Shown piece after piece: positions 35,360 through 46,475 of a stretch of DNA of 64,000 bases. Origin of the DNA: Eubacterium sp. (GTDB lineage Bacteria; Bacillota; Clostridia; Lachnospirales; Lachnospiraceae); contig JAFRNE010000035.1 of the NCBI GenBank assembly GCA_017430325.1, forward strand, positions 84,794-148,793, in the 5' to 3' direction. Each line of letters begins with the position of its first letter. Position 1 is the stretch's first letter. The translations under genes and the position numbers were made by a program. Below the pieces are notes generated by a model. That model did not search any database. It was not told where the DNA came from and saw only the letters and a list, made by a program, of their open reading frames with translations.

Positions 35360-38300
35360 ATGAATAAGTACAGAATGCATCCTATCAAGTCGGGAAGAAG
35401 CCAGAGAATGGGATATTCCAGCAAGAAGGAAGTTATTGACATGCCTAACCTTATAGAGGTTCAGGTCAGCTCGTACGAATGGTTCCTTACCGAAGGGCTA
35501 AGAGAAGCTTTTGACGATATTTCTCCTATAACTGATTTCACCGGACAGCTCAGTCTGGAGTTCGTTGATTTCCAGTTATGCAGAGATGATATCAAGTACA
35601 CTATTGAAGAATGCAAGGAGAGAGATGCTACATATGCAGCTCCGCTCAAGGTAAAAGTCCGCCTCAATAATCAGGAGACAGAAGAGATCAGCCAGCATGA
35701 GATATTCATGGGTGACCTTCCGCTTATGACTGAGACAGGTACATTTGTCATCAATGGAGCTGAGCGTGTTATCGTAAGCCAGTTAGTTCGTTCTCCTGGT
35801 ATATATTTCGCAATCGGTCACGATAAGATCGGTAAAACACTTTATTCCAGCCAGGTAATTCCTAACAGAGGTGCATGGCTTGAGTATGAAACAGATTCTA
35901 ATGATGTATTCTATGTACGTGTGGACAGGACCAGAAAGGTTCCTATCACAGTATTCATTCGTTCGCTTGGCATAGGAACAAATGAAGAAATACTTGAGCT
36001 TTTCGGCGAAGAGCCAAAGCTCCTTGCTTCATTTGAGAAGGATCCATCAAGAAGCTACGAGGAAGGTCTCCTTGAGCTCTATAAGAAGATCAGACCGGGT
36101 GAACCTCTCGCTGTTGAAAGTGCAGAAAGCCTTATCAACAGTATGTTCTTCGATGTAAGAAGATATGATCTGGCTAAGGTCGGAAGATATAAGTTTAATA
36201 AGAAGCTTGCACTTGCTAACCGTATTGACGGATTTATCCTCGCAGAGGATGTAATCGATCCGACAACAGGTGAGCTGCTTTTCTCTGCCGGTGAGATCGT
36301 AAGCCGCGAGGCAGCTAAGGCTATCCAGAATGCAGCAGTACCATATGTAGTTGTACAGACAGAGGAGAAGAACGTTAAGGTTCTTTCAAATATGGCTGTA
36401 GATCTTCGTGAGTACGTTGATTTTGATCCTGCTGAGGTTGGTATCAGTGAGTATGTATACTATCCTGCACTTAAGAGACTTCTTGAGGAATATGACGACG
36501 CAGATGAACTTAAGGAAGCTATCAGGGCAGCAGTAAACGATCTTGTTCCAAAGCATATTACAAAGGAAGATATACTTGCTTCTATTAATTATAATATGCA
36601 CCTTGAGTACGGTGTTGGTAGTGATGATGATATCGACCACCTCGGAAACAGACGTATCAGATCTGTTGGAGAACTTCTCCAGAATCAGTATCGTATAGGT
36701 CTTTCAAGACTTGAGAGAGTTGTCAGAGAGCGTATGACAACTCAGGATATTGAAACTATTTCACCTCAATCACTTATAAATATTAAGCCGGTTACAGCTG
36801 CAGTTAAGGAGTTCTTCGGTTCATCACAGCTTTCACAGTTCATGGATCAGAATAACCCGCTTTCTGAGCTTACACATAAGAGACGTCTTTCAGCACTTGG
36901 TCCTGGTGGTCTTTCACGAGACAGAGCCGGATTCGAGGTTCGAGACGTACACTATACACATTACGGAAGAATGTGTCCTATCGAGACACCTGAAGGTCCT
37001 AACATCGGTCTTATCAACTCACTTGCAACATTTGCAAGGATCAATGAGTATGGTTTCATCGAGGCTCCTTATCGTGTAGTAGATAAGACAGATCCTGAGA
37101 ACCCTGTTGTTACAGAAGAAGTTGTTTACCTTACAGCTGATGAGGAAGATAACTACCATGTTGCACAGGCTTCCGAGCAGCTTGATGCTGACGGACATTT
37201 CGTAAGAAATAACGTAGCAGGACGTTTCAGAGAAGAGACTGCAGAGTTTGCTAAGAGTGAGATCGACCTCATGGACGTATCACCTCGTATGGTTTTCTCT
37301 GTTGCTACATCAATGGTACCTTTCCTTCAGAACGATGATGCTAACCGTGCCCTCATGGGATCGAACATGCAGCGTCAGGCGGTTCCGCTTCTTAGAACGG
37401 ATTCACCTGTCATCGGTACAGGCATGGAGGCTAAGGCGGCTGTTGACTCAGGTGTCTGCATCGTATGTAAGCGTGACGGTGTTGTTGAGCTTTCTTCAAG
37501 CGAGAAGATCATCGTTAAGGCTGACGAGGATGGAACACTTGATGAATACAATGTAATTAAGTTTGCAAGAAGTAACCAGGGTAACTGCATGAACCAGCAT
37601 CCGATCGTTGTAACAGGCGAGAAGGTTAAGAAGGGTGAGGTTATCGCAGACGGTGCTTCAACATATAATGGAGAGCTTGCTCTTGGTAAGAACCCGCTTA
37701 TCGGTTTCATGACCTGGGAAGGTTATAACTACGAGGATGCGGTACTTCTTTCAGAGAGACTCGTTAAGGAAGATGTTTACACCTCAGTTCATATTGAAGA
37801 GTATGAAGCAGAGGCTCGTGATACAAAGCTTGGTGCCGAGGAGATCACAAGAGACCTTGCAGGTCTTTCTCAGGATGCTCTTAAGGATCTTGATGAGAAC
37901 GGTATCATCCGTATCGGTGCTGAGGTTCGTGCCGGTGACATCCTTGTAGGTAAGGTTACTCCTAAGGGAGAGACAGAGCTTACAGCAGAGGAGAGACTTC
38001 TCAGAGCTATCTTTGGTGAGAAGGCAAGAGAGGTTAGGGATACATCCCTCAGAGTTCCTCACGGTGCATACGGCGTTGTTATGGATACAAAGGTATTTAC
38101 AAGGGAGAACGGCGATGAGCTTCCTCCTGGAGTAAATAAATCAGTCAGAGTATATATCGCTCAGAAGAGAAAGATTTCAGTCGGCGATAAGATGGCCGGC
38201 CGTCATGGTAACAAGGGTGTCGTTTCAAGAGTGCTTCCTGTAGAGGATATGCCATTCCTTCCAAACGGACGTCCACTTGATATCGTGCTTAATCCTCTCG

Positions 38301-39205
38301 GCGTTCCTTCACGTATGAATATCGGTCAGGTGCTCGAGCTTCACTTCGGTCTTGCTGCACAGGTACTTGGCTTCAAGGTATCTACACCTATATTTGACGG
38401 TGCTAACGAGAAGGACATCAGAGCAACACTCGTGATGGCTAACGATTACGTAAATACAGAATGGGAAGATTTCGAGGCTAAATATAAGGACGCTGTTGAT
38501 CCTGAGGTTATGCAGTATCTCTATGATAACAGAGATCACAGAGAAGAGTGGAAGGGCGTTCCTATCGATGAGACCGGTAAGGTAACACTTCGTGACGGAC
38601 GTACAGGTGAGGAGTTCCCTGCACCTATTTCAATCGGATACATGCATTATCTTAAACTTCATCACCTTGTTGATGATAAGATCCATGCTCGTTCAACCGG
38701 TCCTTACTCACTCGTTACACAGCAGCCTCTCGGTGGTAAAGCGCAGTTCGGTGGACAGCGTTTCGGAGAGATGGAAGTTTGGGCTCTTGAGGCTTATGGT
38801 GCTTCTTATACACTGCAGGAGATCCTTACTGTTAAGTCCGATGACGTAACAGGACGTGTTAAGACATACGAAGCTATCATCAAGGGCGACAATATTCCTG
38901 AGCCTGGTATCCCTGAATCATTCAAGGTACTCCTTAAGGAATTCCAGTCACTCGGTCTGGATGTAAGAGTACTTACAGATGATGATGTAGAGGTTGAGCT
39001 TGGTGAATCTGTTGATTACGATCAGAATACAAGAAAGTTCCTTGAAGGCGATGAGAAGTTCGGCGAGGATCTTGAGTCACAGGGCTACAGCGGAGTAGAC
39101 GAAGAAGGAGAGCTTACATCACTTTCGGATGATTACACCGATGATTATAGCGATGACTATGAAGGCGATTATTCTGATGATTTTTCAGATGACAGCGATT
39201 TTTAA
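35360..39205 (+). CDS. rpoB: RNA polymerase beta subunit
   Basis: This 1281-residue subunit forms one half of the RNA polymerase active-site cleft. The ATG at 35360 is preferred: AAGGGG (35343-35348) sits 11 nt before it, while the in-frame GTG at 35348 overlaps that site. The rifampicin region (from about residue 487) reads [20 protein letters not shown], then [10 protein letters not shown]; the usual resistance positions carry wild-type residues. [12 protein letters not shown], which holds active-site lysines, is near 940. The C-terminus carries a lineage-specific acidic tail of about 30 residues ([19 protein letters not shown]). rpoC follows 18 nt later. rplL, the usual upstream neighbour, lies 9.6 kb away. 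Confidence 0.98.
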   Translation: MNKYRMHPIKSGRSQRMGYSSKKEVIDMPNLIEVQVSSYEWFLTEGLREAFDDISPITDFTGQLSLEFVDFQLCRDDIKYTIEECKERDATYAAPLKVKVRLNNQETEEISQHEIFMGDLPLMTETGTFVINGAERVIVSQLVRSPGIYFAIGHDKIGKTLYSSQVIPNRGAWLEYETDSNDVFYVRVDRTRKVPITVFIRSLGIGTNEEILELFGEEPKLLASFEKDPSRSYEEGLLELYKKIRPGEPLAVESAESLINSMFFDVRRYDLAKVGRYKFNKKLALANRIDGFILAEDVIDPTTGELLFSAGEIVSREAAKAIQNAAVPYVVVQTEEKNVKVLSNMAVDLREYVDFDPAEVGISEYVYYPALKRLLEEYDDADELKEAIRAAVNDLVPKHITKEDILASINYNMHLEYGVGSDDDIDHLGNRRIRSVGELLQNQYRIGLSRLERVVRERMTTQDIETISPQSLINIKPVTAAVKEFFGSSQLSQFMDQNNPLSELTHKRRLSALGPGGLSRDRAGFEVRDVHYTHYGRMCPIETPEGPNIGLINSLATFARINEYGFIEAPYRVVDKTDPENPVVTEEVVYLTADEEDNYHVAQASEQLDADGHFVRNNVAGRFREETAEFAKSEIDLMDVSPRMVFSVATSMVPFLQNDDANRALMGSNMQRQAVPLLRTDSPVIGTGMEAKAAVDSGVCIVCKRDGVVELSSSEKIIVKADEDGTLDEYNVIKFARSNQGNCMNQHPIVVTGEKVKKGEVIADGASTYNGELALGKNPLIGFMTWEGYNYEDAVLLSERLVKEDVYTSVHIEEYEAEARDTKLGAEEITRDLAGLSQDALKDLDENGIIRIGAEVRAGDILVGKVTPKGETELTAEERLLRAIFGEKAREVRDTSLRVPHGAYGVVMDTKVFTRENGDELPPGVNKSVRVYIAQKRKISVGDKMAGRHGNKGVVSRVLPVEDMPFLPNGRPLDIVLNPLGVPSRMNIGQVLELHFGLAAQVLGFKVSTPIFDGANEKDIRATLVMANDYVNTEWEDFEAKYKDAVDPEVMQYLYDNRDHREEWKGVPIDETGKVTLRDGRTGEEFPAPISIGYMHYLKLHHLVDDKIHARSTGPYSLVTQQPLGGKAQFGGQRFGEMEVWALEAYGASYTLQEILTVKSDDVTGRVKTYEAIIKGDNIPEPGIPESFKVLLKEFQSLGLDVRVLTDDDVEVELGESVDYDQNTRKFLEGDEKFGEDLESQGYSGVDEEGELTSLSDDYTDDYSDDYEGDYSDDFSDDSDF

Positions 39206-39223
39206 TGAGAGGAGAATGGTAAG

Positions 39224-42200
39224 ATGGCAGCGAATGAAAATATTATAGAGCAGGAACAGCCTATAAATTTTGACAAAATTAGAATTGGACTTGCATCTCC
39301 TGAGAAGATCAGAGAATGGTCTCATGGCGAGGTTAAGAAGCCTGAAACCATTAACTATAGAACTCTCAAGCCTGAAAAGGACGGTCTCTTCTGCGAGAGA
39401 ATATTCGGACCTAGCAAGGATTGGGAATGCCACTGCGGTAAGTATAAGAAGATCCGTTTCAAGGGTATCGTCTGCGACCGCTGCGGCGTTGAAGTAACAA
39501 AATCATCAGTAAGACGTGAGCGTATGGGTCATATCGAACTCGCAGCTCCTGTATCACATATCTGGTATTTCAAGGGTATTCCAAGCAGAATGGGACTCCT
39601 TCTTGACCTTTCACCAAGGATCCTCGAGAGAGTTCTCTACTTTGCTTCATATATCGTACTTGATCCGGGAAATACAGACCTTCACGTTAAGGACGTACTT
39701 ACAGAGACAGAATACAAGGCTAAGGTTGAGCAGTATGGCGTTGGCTCATTCAAGGTAGGAATGGGTGCTGAGGCTATCAAAATACTTCTTGAGTCAATAG
39801 ATCTTGATGCTGAGGGCGAGGCTCTTCAGGAAGAGCTTGAGACTTCAACAGGCCAGAAGAAGGCTAAGATCATCAAGAAGCTTGAGGTTATCGAGGCATT
39901 CAAGAACTCAAAGAATAAGCCATCATGGATGATCATGGACGTTGTTCCTGTAATCCCACCTGATATCAGACCTATGGTACAGCTTGATGGTGGCAGATTT
40001 GCAACCTCTGACCTTAATGATCTTTACAGAAGGATCATCAACAGAAACAACAGACTTAAGAGACTTCTTGAGCTCTCAGCTCCTGACATCATTGTCAGAA
40101 ACGAGAAGAGAATGCTTCAGGAAGCAGTAGATGCACTTATAGATAACGGACGTCGTGGAAGACCTGTAACAGGTCCTGGTAACAGAGCACTTAAGTCTCT
40201 GTCAGATATGCTTAAAGGTAAGCAGGGACGTTTCCGTCAGAACCTTCTCGGTAAGCGTGTTGACTATTCCGGTCGTTCGGTTATCGTCGTTGGTCCTGAA
40301 CTTAAGATCTATCAGTGCGGTCTCCCTAAGGAGATGGCTATCGAGCTCTTCAAGCCTTTCGTTATGAAGGAGCTTACAGCAAAGGGCATCGCTAACAATA
40401 TCAAGGCAGCCAAGAAGATGGTTGAGAGACTCGAGCCACAGGTTTGGGACATCCTTGAGGATGTCATTAAGGAGCATCCGGTTATGCTTAACCGTGCCCC
40501 GACACTTCACAGACTTGGTATTCAGGCATTTGAGCCTATCCTTGTAGAAGGTAAGGCTATCAAGCTTCATCCACTCGTATGTACAGCGTTCAACGCCGAC
40601 TTCGATGGAGACCAGATGGCTGTTCACCTTCCTCTGTCGGTTGAGGCACAGGCTGAGTGCAGATTCCTTCTGCTTTCACCTAACAACCTCCTTAAGCCTT
40701 CAGACGGTGGTGTTGTTTCCGTTCCTTCACAGGATATGGTACTTGGTATTTACTACCTTACAAACGATAGATTTAAGGAAACTAAGGCTGACGAGAGTGA
40801 GATCAAGGGAGAGTTCCTTCTTGATGATGAGAATGCAAACGTTGAAGCAGTTATCGAGGCAGTTAAGCTTCCTGACAGAGAGAAGAGACTTCGTCTTACA
40901 GATATTGTAAGAATAAGAGTTATCAAGAAGCAGACTAAGGATAATACAAGATTCTTCAAGGATATCACTTGTAGAGTACATGACGTTGTAGGTCATTACT
41001 TTAAGGATATGAACGCAGCACTTCTTGCATTTGAGAACAAGGAGATCACTCTTCAGCAGAAGATATTTGTTCAGAGAAAGGCAACACTTGCTGACGGAAC
41101 AGAGGTTAAGAGTATGGTTCGCACCACACTCGGAAAGCTTCTCTTCAACGAGATCATTCCTCAGGATCTTGGATTTGTTGACAGATCTATCCCTGAGAAT
41201 GCAAATCTTCCTGAAGTTAACTTCCACGTTGGTAAGAAGCAGCTCAAGAAGATCCTTGATAAATGTATCAATACTCATGGTGCGACCATGACAGCTGAGG
41301 TTCTTGATAAGGTTAAGGCAATCGGTTACAAGTATTCTACACTCAGTGGTATCACTGTTTCCGTAGCAGACATGACCGTTCCTGAATCTAAGCCTGATAT
41401 CCTTAACAAGGCACAGGATGTCGTTGATAACATCGCTGAAATGTTCAACAAGGGCTTCCTCACAGAAGAGGAGAGATACAATGCTACCATCAGAGTGTGG
41501 GATAAGGCAGATAACGATCTTAAGAAAGCCCTTCTTGATGGACTTGACAAATACAATAATATTTACATGATGGCTGATTCCGGAGCCCGTGGTTCTGATC
41601 AGCAGATCAAGCAGCTTACAGGTATGCGTGGTCTTATGGCTGATACAACAGGTAAGGCTATCGAACTTCCTATTAAGTCAAACTTCCGTGAAGGTCTTGA
41701 CGTACTCGAGTATTTCATCTCTGCACACGGTGCTCGTAAGGGTCTTTCAGATACAGCTCTTCGTACAGCCGACTCTGGTTACCTCACAAGACGTCTTGTA
41801 GACGTTTCACAGGATCTTATCATCCGTGAGACAGACTGCTGCGCAGACAAGGATGAGAAGCCGGGCATCTATGTTCAGGCATTCGTTGAAGGCGTAGACG
41901 AAATAGTAGAGAGCTTCCAGGACAGAATCACAGGTCGTTACACAGCTGTTTCAGTATTTACTAAGGATGGCGAGATGATCGTTAAGAAGAATCATATGAT
42001 CACTCCTAAGCGTGCTGAAAGGATCATCAAGGAAGGTGTTGAGCCTGAAGGAGATCTTGATCCTAAGGATTGTCGTCCATACACAGATCCTGAGACAGGA
42101 CTTGTAAGAAGAGATGCTAAGCTGAAGATCAGATCTATCCTTACATGTAAATCACATCTTGGTATCTGTGCTAAGTGCTACGGCGCTAACATGGCTACAG

Positions 42201-43192
42201 GACAGGCAGTTCAGGTTGGTGAGGCTGTTGGTATCATCGCAGCTCAGTCAATCGGTGAGCCTGGTACACAGCTTACAATGAGAACCTTCCATACTGGTGG
42301 TGTTGCCGGTGGCGATATCACACAGGGTCTTCCTAGAGTAGAAGAGCTTTTCGAGGCTCGTAAGCCAAAGGGACTTGCAATCATTGCAGAGTTCGGCGGT
42401 AAGGTTACTTATAAGGAAGGCAAGAAGAAGGAAGTTATCATTACAAATGATGAAACAGGCGAGTCTAAGGCATACCTCATCCCTTACGGTTCACGTATCA
42501 AGGTTCGTGACGGACAGGTTCTTGAGGCCGGTGACGAGCTTACAGAAGGTTCTGTAAATCCACATGATATCCTTAAGATCAAGGGTGTTGATGCGGTTCA
42601 GAATTATATGATCAGAGAAGTTCAGAAGGTTTATCGTCTCCAGGGTGTTGATATCAACGATAAGCATATCGAGATCATCGTTCGTCAGATGCTGAAGAAG
42701 GTAAGAGTAGAGGATAACGGAGATTCTGATTTCCTTCCTGGCTCACTTGTTGATGTCCTTGATGTTAATGAGAGGAATGAAAAGCTCATTGAAGAAGGAA
42801 AGAGACCGGTTGAGGCTAAGCAGGTACTCCTCGGTATCACAAAGGCTTCTCTTGCAACAAGCAGCTTCCTTTCTGCAGCTTCATTCCAGGAGACAACAAG
42901 AGTTCTTACTGATGCAGCTATCAAGGGTAAGGAAGATCCACTTATCGGACTTAAGGAGAACGTTCTTCTTGGTAAGCTCATCCCTGCTGGTACAGGCATG
43001 AAGCGTTACCGTTCAGTTAGTCTTGATACAGAATATCTGAATGATGTTCAGGGCGTTCAGGAATCTGATCTGGATGAGGCTGAAGAACTTCTCAATGCTT
43101 CAGAGGATCAGGATGCGGTAACAGAGGACGCTGTTGATACTGCTGCAGATGAAGAAGCTGTAACCGACGTAACTGATGATACGGAGGAATAG
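39224..43192 (+). CDS. rpoC: RNA polymerase beta-prime subunit
   Basis: This 1322-residue subunit carries the catalytic magnesium site [12 protein letters not shown] (about 458-469). The N-terminal zinc ribbon is [19 protein letters not shown] (about 70-88), and a second cysteine set [13 protein letters not shown] lies near 980. The bridge-helix and trigger-loop regions are intact ([25 protein letters not shown]). GAGAGGAG precedes the ATG. The protein ends in a poorly conserved acidic tail ([19 protein letters not shown] and onward). The TAG stop interrupts a coding pattern that continues in frame for eleven more acidic codons; see the entry at 43193. A terminator follows at 43300. Confidence 0.98.
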   Translation: MAANENIIEQEQPINFDKIRIGLASPEKIREWSHGEVKKPETINYRTLKPEKDGLFCERIFGPSKDWECHCGKYKKIRFKGIVCDRCGVEVTKSSVRRERMGHIELAAPVSHIWYFKGIPSRMGLLLDLSPRILERVLYFASYIVLDPGNTDLHVKDVLTETEYKAKVEQYGVGSFKVGMGAEAIKILLESIDLDAEGEALQEELETSTGQKKAKIIKKLEVIEAFKNSKNKPSWMIMDVVPVIPPDIRPMVQLDGGRFATSDLNDLYRRIINRNNRLKRLLELSAPDIIVRNEKRMLQEAVDALIDNGRRGRPVTGPGNRALKSLSDMLKGKQGRFRQNLLGKRVDYSGRSVIVVGPELKIYQCGLPKEMAIELFKPFVMKELTAKGIANNIKAAKKMVERLEPQVWDILEDVIKEHPVMLNRAPTLHRLGIQAFEPILVEGKAIKLHPLVCTAFNADFDGDQMAVHLPLSVEAQAECRFLLLSPNNLLKPSDGGVVSVPSQDMVLGIYYLTNDRFKETKADESEIKGEFLLDDENANVEAVIEAVKLPDREKRLRLTDIVRIRVIKKQTKDNTRFFKDITCRVHDVVGHYFKDMNAALLAFENKEITLQQKIFVQRKATLADGTEVKSMVRTTLGKLLFNEIIPQDLGFVDRSIPENANLPEVNFHVGKKQLKKILDKCINTHGATMTAEVLDKVKAIGYKYSTLSGITVSVADMTVPESKPDILNKAQDVVDNIAEMFNKGFLTEEERYNATIRVWDKADNDLKKALLDGLDKYNNIYMMADSGARGSDQQIKQLTGMRGLMADTTGKAIELPIKSNFREGLDVLEYFISAHGARKGLSDTALRTADSGYLTRRLVDVSQDLIIRETDCCADKDEKPGIYVQAFVEGVDEIVESFQDRITGRYTAVSVFTKDGEMIVKKNHMITPKRAERIIKEGVEPEGDLDPKDCRPYTDPETGLVRRDAKLKIRSILTCKSHLGICAKCYGANMATGQAVQVGEAVGIIAAQSIGEPGTQLTMRTFHTGGVAGGDITQGLPRVEELFEARKPKGLAIIAEFGGKVTYKEGKKKEVIITNDETGESKAYLIPYGSRIKVRDGQVLEAGDELTEGSVNPHDILKIKGVDAVQNYMIREVQKVYRLQGVDINDKHIEIIVRQMLKKVRVEDNGDSDFLPGSLVDVLDVNERNEKLIEEGKRPVEAKQVLLGITKASLATSSFLSAASFQETTRVLTDAAIKGKEDPLIGLKENVLLGKLIPAGTGMKRYRSVSLDTEYLNDVQGVQESDLDEAEELLNASEDQDAVTEDAVDTAADEEAVTDVTDDTEE

Positions 43193-43228
43193 GCTGAGGA
43201 TGAAGCTGATACTTCTGACGAGGAGTGA
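43193..43228 (+). other. In-frame continuation of the rpoC acidic tail beyond TAG
   Basis: Directly after the TAG at 43190-43192 the same frame reads AEDEADTSDEE and then TGA (43226-43228). The composition matches the preceding tail ([15 protein letters not shown]). Either a stop mutation recently shortened RpoC, or some readthrough occurs. Confidence 0.6.
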
Positions 43229-43299
43229 TAAGGCTTACCGGAGCTTAAAAGACCGGTCGTTATATTAGTTATATAAAAGTAATATAAGAGTAATTTCTG

Positions 43300-43330
43300 G
43301 CTGTGCGGTTGTAAGACCGCACAGCTTTTA
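43300..43330 (+). terminator. Terminator after rpoC
   Basis: GCTGTGCGGT (43300-43309) and ACCGCACAGC (43316-43325) form a perfect 10-bp stem, followed by TTTTAT. Confidence 0.85.
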
Positions 43331-43343
43331 TAAAGGATTAATT

Positions 43344-43763
43344 ATGGGATGCATATCGCTGATATTTTTATTCATATTTTACTCCTTCGCATCTATGACT
43401 GATTCTGTCAGCGAAGAGTTTTTTGCCGGGAACAATGCAGGCTTTCCGGTCTCTGCGGCTGTGTTCTGTGATTACTTTGAAACTGATGATGATGCATGTA
43501 CGGCAGAACTTCTGAGCCGTAACGGTTCGGCATCTGCTATGCTCCGGATCGCTGCCGGAACATCAAAAAACAGAAGTGTTTCCAATAATAAAAGAACCTG
43601 TAAAAATCTGTTCAATGTAAAAATCTCCGATACAGCGGATATAACTATGTCAGAATATGATTCTGATAAAGTTTACGCAAATTTGTCTGTATTTCATTGC
43701 GGAAGTATTATCGTCGGATTTATAGAAGATTCCGATGGTAAAAAGGCTGCTCAGTTTACATAA
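43344..43763 (+). CDS. Small hypothetical protein with N-terminal hydrophobic segment
   Basis: I do not recognise this 139-residue protein. It begins with a strongly hydrophobic stretch (MGCISLIFLFIFYSFASM) that could be a signal or anchor, followed by a mixed hydrophilic region rich in Ser, Asp and Asn with scattered cysteines. The C-terminal part (YANLSVFHCGSIIVGFIEDS) looks like a small beta structure. A moderate AAAGGA site precedes the ATG, which lies just behind the rpoC terminator, so expression may depend on readthrough. A weak terminator follows. It may be a lineage-specific gene or a decaying one. Confidence 0.5.
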   Translation: MGCISLIFLFIFYSFASMTDSVSEEFFAGNNAGFPVSAAVFCDYFETDDDACTAELLSRNGSASAMLRIAAGTSKNRSVSNNKRTCKNLFNVKISDTADITMSEYDSDKVYANLSVFHCGSIIVGFIEDSDGKKAAQFT

Positions 43764-43790
43764 TCCTGATTTAAAGATAATTAAATAAAC

Positions 43791-43822
43791 AGCTGATACT
43801 AAATTACTTTATCGGCTTTTTT
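43791..43822 (+). terminator. Terminator hairpin
   Basis: AGCTGATA (43791-43798) pairs with TATCGGCT (43810-43817, one G-T pair), followed by six Ts. It ends the transcript of the small hypothetical gene. From here to 43957 I see no gene. Confidence 0.65.
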
Positions 43823-43957
43823 CTGTGTCATGTATATTCTGATACATGGCTTTTTGAAGTGCTGCAATTTTTGAGATTCAGTAAAAAAGAAGCCGATATC
43901 ATGTCATTTGGTCGTTATATGAACAAAATAAATTCTAGCAGAAAAGAGGATATGTAA

Positions 43958-44125
43958 ATGTCAGATCTGATAATCAGTATTATAGGTGTGGGAATAGCAG
44001 TAGCTTTGTTTGTGATCGGTATAGTTGTGGATCACGGCATCAGCGATGATGAAGATAAAGAAGATAAAGAGCAAAATGAAAAGAACAGTGAAACTGACGG
44101 GAATGACAGGAAACGCCATCAGTGA
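43958..44125 (+). CDS. 55-aa small membrane protein with charged tail
   Basis: This 55-residue open frame has GAAAAGAGGA shortly before its ATG. It encodes one hydrophobic helix (LIISIIGVGIAVALFVIGIV) followed by a very acidic and basic cytoplasmic-type tail (SDDEDKEDKEQNEKNSE). It ends 17 nt before the antiporter start, and the antiporter ribosome site begins just behind its stop, so the two are probably cotranscribed. Such single-helix proteins often act as small regulators or partners of neighbouring transporters; that role is inference. No family is recognised. Confidence 0.6.
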   Translation: MSDLIISIIGVGIAVALFVIGIVVDHGISDDEDKEDKEQNEKNSETDGNDRKRHQ

Positions 44126-44142
44126 TCAAAGGAGAAAATGAA

Positions 44143-45180
44143 ATGAATATATTACTTGATATAATGATACTTGCAGCCGGGTTTTTACTTCTTATTAAAG
44201 GAGCTGATATCTTTGTAGACGGAAGTGCCGGAATTGCAAAAAATTACAAGGTGCCGGGAGGTATAATAGGACTTACGATCGTTGCGCTGGGGACAAGCGC
44301 ACCTGAGCTTGCGGTCAGTACTGTCGCTGCGATCAAGGGCTCGAATGAAATAGCTCTAAGTAACGTTGTCGGGTCAAATATATTTAACCTGCTAATGGTT
44401 CTCGGCGTTTGTGCGGTCATTCACAATGTACCTGTGGAAAAGTCGATATTAAAAAGAGATTTTCCGGTTTCGATAGTTACGACCGTATTTGTCCTGGTCG
44501 CATCGGGATTTAAGACACTGACATCCGGAAAAATATTTCATCCGTATGAAAAAAAGGCATCCGGTACTACCGGCGCAGAAAACGTAAAAAATACTGTTTC
44601 ACCAATGCTGGATGATGCAGGCACTGTTACACGTCTTATAGGTGCGGCGCTTATTATAGTCTTTATAGTTTACATAATTGCCCTGATAAAGGATGCAAGG
44701 AAGAATCCGGATACCGGTGATGAGTCAAAGCCAATGTCAACCGGAAAATGCGTTATTATAATCATCATCGGAATAGCTATGATAATAGGCGGAGGAGAAT
44801 GCGTTGTCGGAGGCGCAAAGGCGATAGCAAAAGCGGCGGGAATGTCCGAAACACTTATCGGTCTTACTATAGTAGCAGTCGGAACATCACTTCCTGAGCT
44901 AGTAACATCCATCGTTGCGGCCGGAAAGGGAGAGACAGCAATGGCGGTCGGAAATGTTGTCGGTTCCAATATATTTAACCTGATGTTCATCCTCGGTATC
45001 TCATCTGTGATAAGTCCTGTCACCGTAAATCTTGCGTCAATATATGATATGATCATACTTATTCTTTTAAGTATATTTGTATACCTTATCGTTATAAAGA
45101 AGAAGATGATCGGAAGGGTGTCCGGTATAATAATGATACTTCTGTATGTGGCGGATGTGGGTTTTGCGGCAGTAAGATGA
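44143..45180 (+). CDS. Calcium/sodium antiporter (CaCA family)
   Basis: This 345-residue exchanger of the YrbG-type CaCA family has the two signature alpha-repeats: GLTIVALGTSAPELAVS with NVVGSNIFNLLMVLG, and GLTIVAVGTSLPELVTS with NVVGSNIFNLMFILG. The Glu residues and GSN motifs bind the exchanged cations. About ten helices are visible, with a hydrophilic loop (about 128-165) between the halves. It exchanges Ca2+ for Na+ or H+ across the membrane. The ATG at 44143 has AAAGGAG at the right distance; the in-frame GTG 21 nt earlier lies within the preceding small gene and has no site. Confidence 0.93.
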   Translation: MNILLDIMILAAGFLLLIKGADIFVDGSAGIAKNYKVPGGIIGLTIVALGTSAPELAVSTVAAIKGSNEIALSNVVGSNIFNLLMVLGVCAVIHNVPVEKSILKRDFPVSIVTTVFVLVASGFKTLTSGKIFHPYEKKASGTTGAENVKNTVSPMLDDAGTVTRLIGAALIIVFIVYIIALIKDARKNPDTGDESKPMSTGKCVIIIIIGIAMIIGGGECVVGGAKAIAKAAGMSETLIGLTIVAVGTSLPELVTSIVAAGKGETAMAVGNVVGSNIFNLMFILGISSVISPVTVNLASIYDMIILILLSIFVYLIVIKKKMIGRVSGIIMILLYVADVGFAAVR

Positions 45181-45219
45181 TGCGAGCTATGCAAGCCATG
45201 CAGGTTGTAAAATTAACTC

Positions 45220-45248
45220 TTGACACACAGCAGGCGAAAATATATAAT
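45220..45248 (+). promoter_or_regulatory. str operon promoter
   Basis: Perfect consensus TTGACA (45220-45225) and TATAAT (45243-45248) with a 17-bp spacer lie 72 nt before rpsL. It is the strongest promoter match in the window, as expected for ribosomal genes. Confidence 0.9.
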
Positions 45249-45320
45249 ATCAAAGCATGCGTATTTGACTTTCAAATACTGCATCTGTAATCATCATTTA
45301 AGAGATAAGGAGGTGAAAAC

Positions 45321-45740
45321 ATGCCTACATTTAACCAGTTAGTAAGAAAAGGAAGACAGACAGCTGTTAAGAAGTCTACTGCACCAGCTCTTCAGAGAAG
45401 CTTTAACTCACTCAAGAAGAAGCCAATAGATGCAAGCTCTCCACAGAAGAGAGGTGTTTGTACAGCAGTTAAGACAGCTACACCTAAGAAGCCTAACTCA
45501 GCTCTTCGTAAGATCGCGAGAGTACGTCTCTCAAACGGTATCGAAGTAACCAGCTACATCCCGGGTGAAGGTCACAACCTTCAGGAGCACAGCGTTGTTC
45601 TTATCCGTGGTGGTAGAGTAAAGGACCTTCCTGGTACAAGATATCACATTATTCGTGGTACTCTTGATACAGCAGGTGTTGCTAAGAGACGTCAGGCACG
45701 TTCAAAGTATGGTGCTAAGCGTCCTAAGGATGCTAAGTAA
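45321..45740 (+). CDS. rpsL: Ribosomal protein uS12
   Basis: This 139-residue protein sits at the decoding centre of the 30S subunit. The family core is intact: [23 protein letters not shown] (containing the lysine linked to streptomycin resistance, wild type here), [24 protein letters not shown] and [18 protein letters not shown] precedes the ATG. It heads the str operon (rpsL-rpsG-fusA), followed by tuf. Length is normal. Confidence 0.98.
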   Translation: MPTFNQLVRKGRQTAVKKSTAPALQRSFNSLKKKPIDASSPQKRGVCTAVKTATPKKPNSALRKIARVRLSNGIEVTSYIPGEGHNLQEHSVVLIRGGRVKDLPGTRYHIIRGTLDTAGVAKRRQARSKYGAKRPKDAK

Positions 45741-45840
45741 TCCATATTTACAGTTTTTCTGTTAAGTGCTGGTTAGGCATGATTTTCATTTATCTTTGCC
45801 ATATACAGCACGAACACGTTCAGAGTCATCGCACGAAAAG

Positions 45841-45874
45841 GACTATAGCCCATAAGGTACAGGCAGCTATGGTC
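45841..45874 (+). promoter_or_regulatory. Hairpin in the rpsL-rpsG spacer, possible S7 feedback site
   Basis: The 192-nt spacer contains GACTATAGC pairing with GCTATGGTC (9 bp, one G-T pair). In other bacteria the spacer between rpsL and rpsG carries the S7 autoregulatory site. The spacer is long enough for this; a direct structural match is not shown. Confidence 0.3.
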
Positions 45875-45932
45875 AGGATGCAGAATGAATGTGAGTACCT
45901 AAGAATTAATTATTATTAAGGAGGGAAGAACC

Positions 45933-46403
45933 GTGCCACGTAAGGGACATGTCGTAAAGAGGGACGTTTTAGCGGATCCTATTTACAATAACAAGGTAGT
46001 AACACGCCTTATCAACAACATCATGTTAGATGGCAAGAAGGGTGTTGCTCAGAAGATAGTTTACGGCGCATTTGACCGTATCAAAGAGCAGACAGGCAAG
46101 GAGCCTGTTGAAGTATTCGAAGCAGCAATGAACAACGTTATGCCTCTTCTCGAAGTTAAGGCTAGACGTATCGGTGGTGCTACATATCAGGTACCTATCG
46201 ACGTTAGACCTGACAGAAGACAGGCTCTCGGACTTCGTTGGATAACAAATTTCTCACGTAACAGAACTGAGAAGACAATGGAAGAGAGACTTGCTGCAGA
46301 GCTTATCGATGCATCAAACAACACAGGTGCATCAGTTAAGAGAAAAGAAGAAATGCACAGAATGGCAGAGGCAAACAAGGCATTTGCTCATTACAGATTC
46401 TAA
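45933..46403 (+). CDS. rpsG: Ribosomal protein uS7
   Basis: This 156-residue primary rRNA-binding protein organises the 30S head near the exit and P sites. It starts at GTG ([12 protein letters not shown]) with AAGGAGGG 8 nt upstream. Conserved parts are [40 protein letters not shown] and [16 protein letters not shown]. Standard length and order in the str operon. Confidence 0.98.
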   Translation: MPRKGHVVKRDVLADPIYNNKVVTRLINNIMLDGKKGVAQKIVYGAFDRIKEQTGKEPVEVFEAAMNNVMPLLEVKARRIGGATYQVPIDVRPDRRQALGLRWITNFSRNRTEKTMEERLAAELIDASNNTGASVKRKEEMHRMAEANKAFAHYRF

Positions 46404-46419
46404 TCTCGATTTTAGTCAT

Positions 46420-46437
46420 CGGGCAGGAAACTGCCCG
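46420..46437 (+). other. Intercistronic hairpin with GAAA tetraloop
   Basis: CGGGCAG-GAAA-CTGCCCG is a perfect 7-bp stem capped by a stable GNRA loop between rpsG and fusA. No T-run follows, so it is more likely an RNA-stability or processing element than a terminator. Confidence 0.5.
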
Positions 46438-46475
46438 GATATATTGTTTATAATATTAACAAGGAGGAAAAAGCC

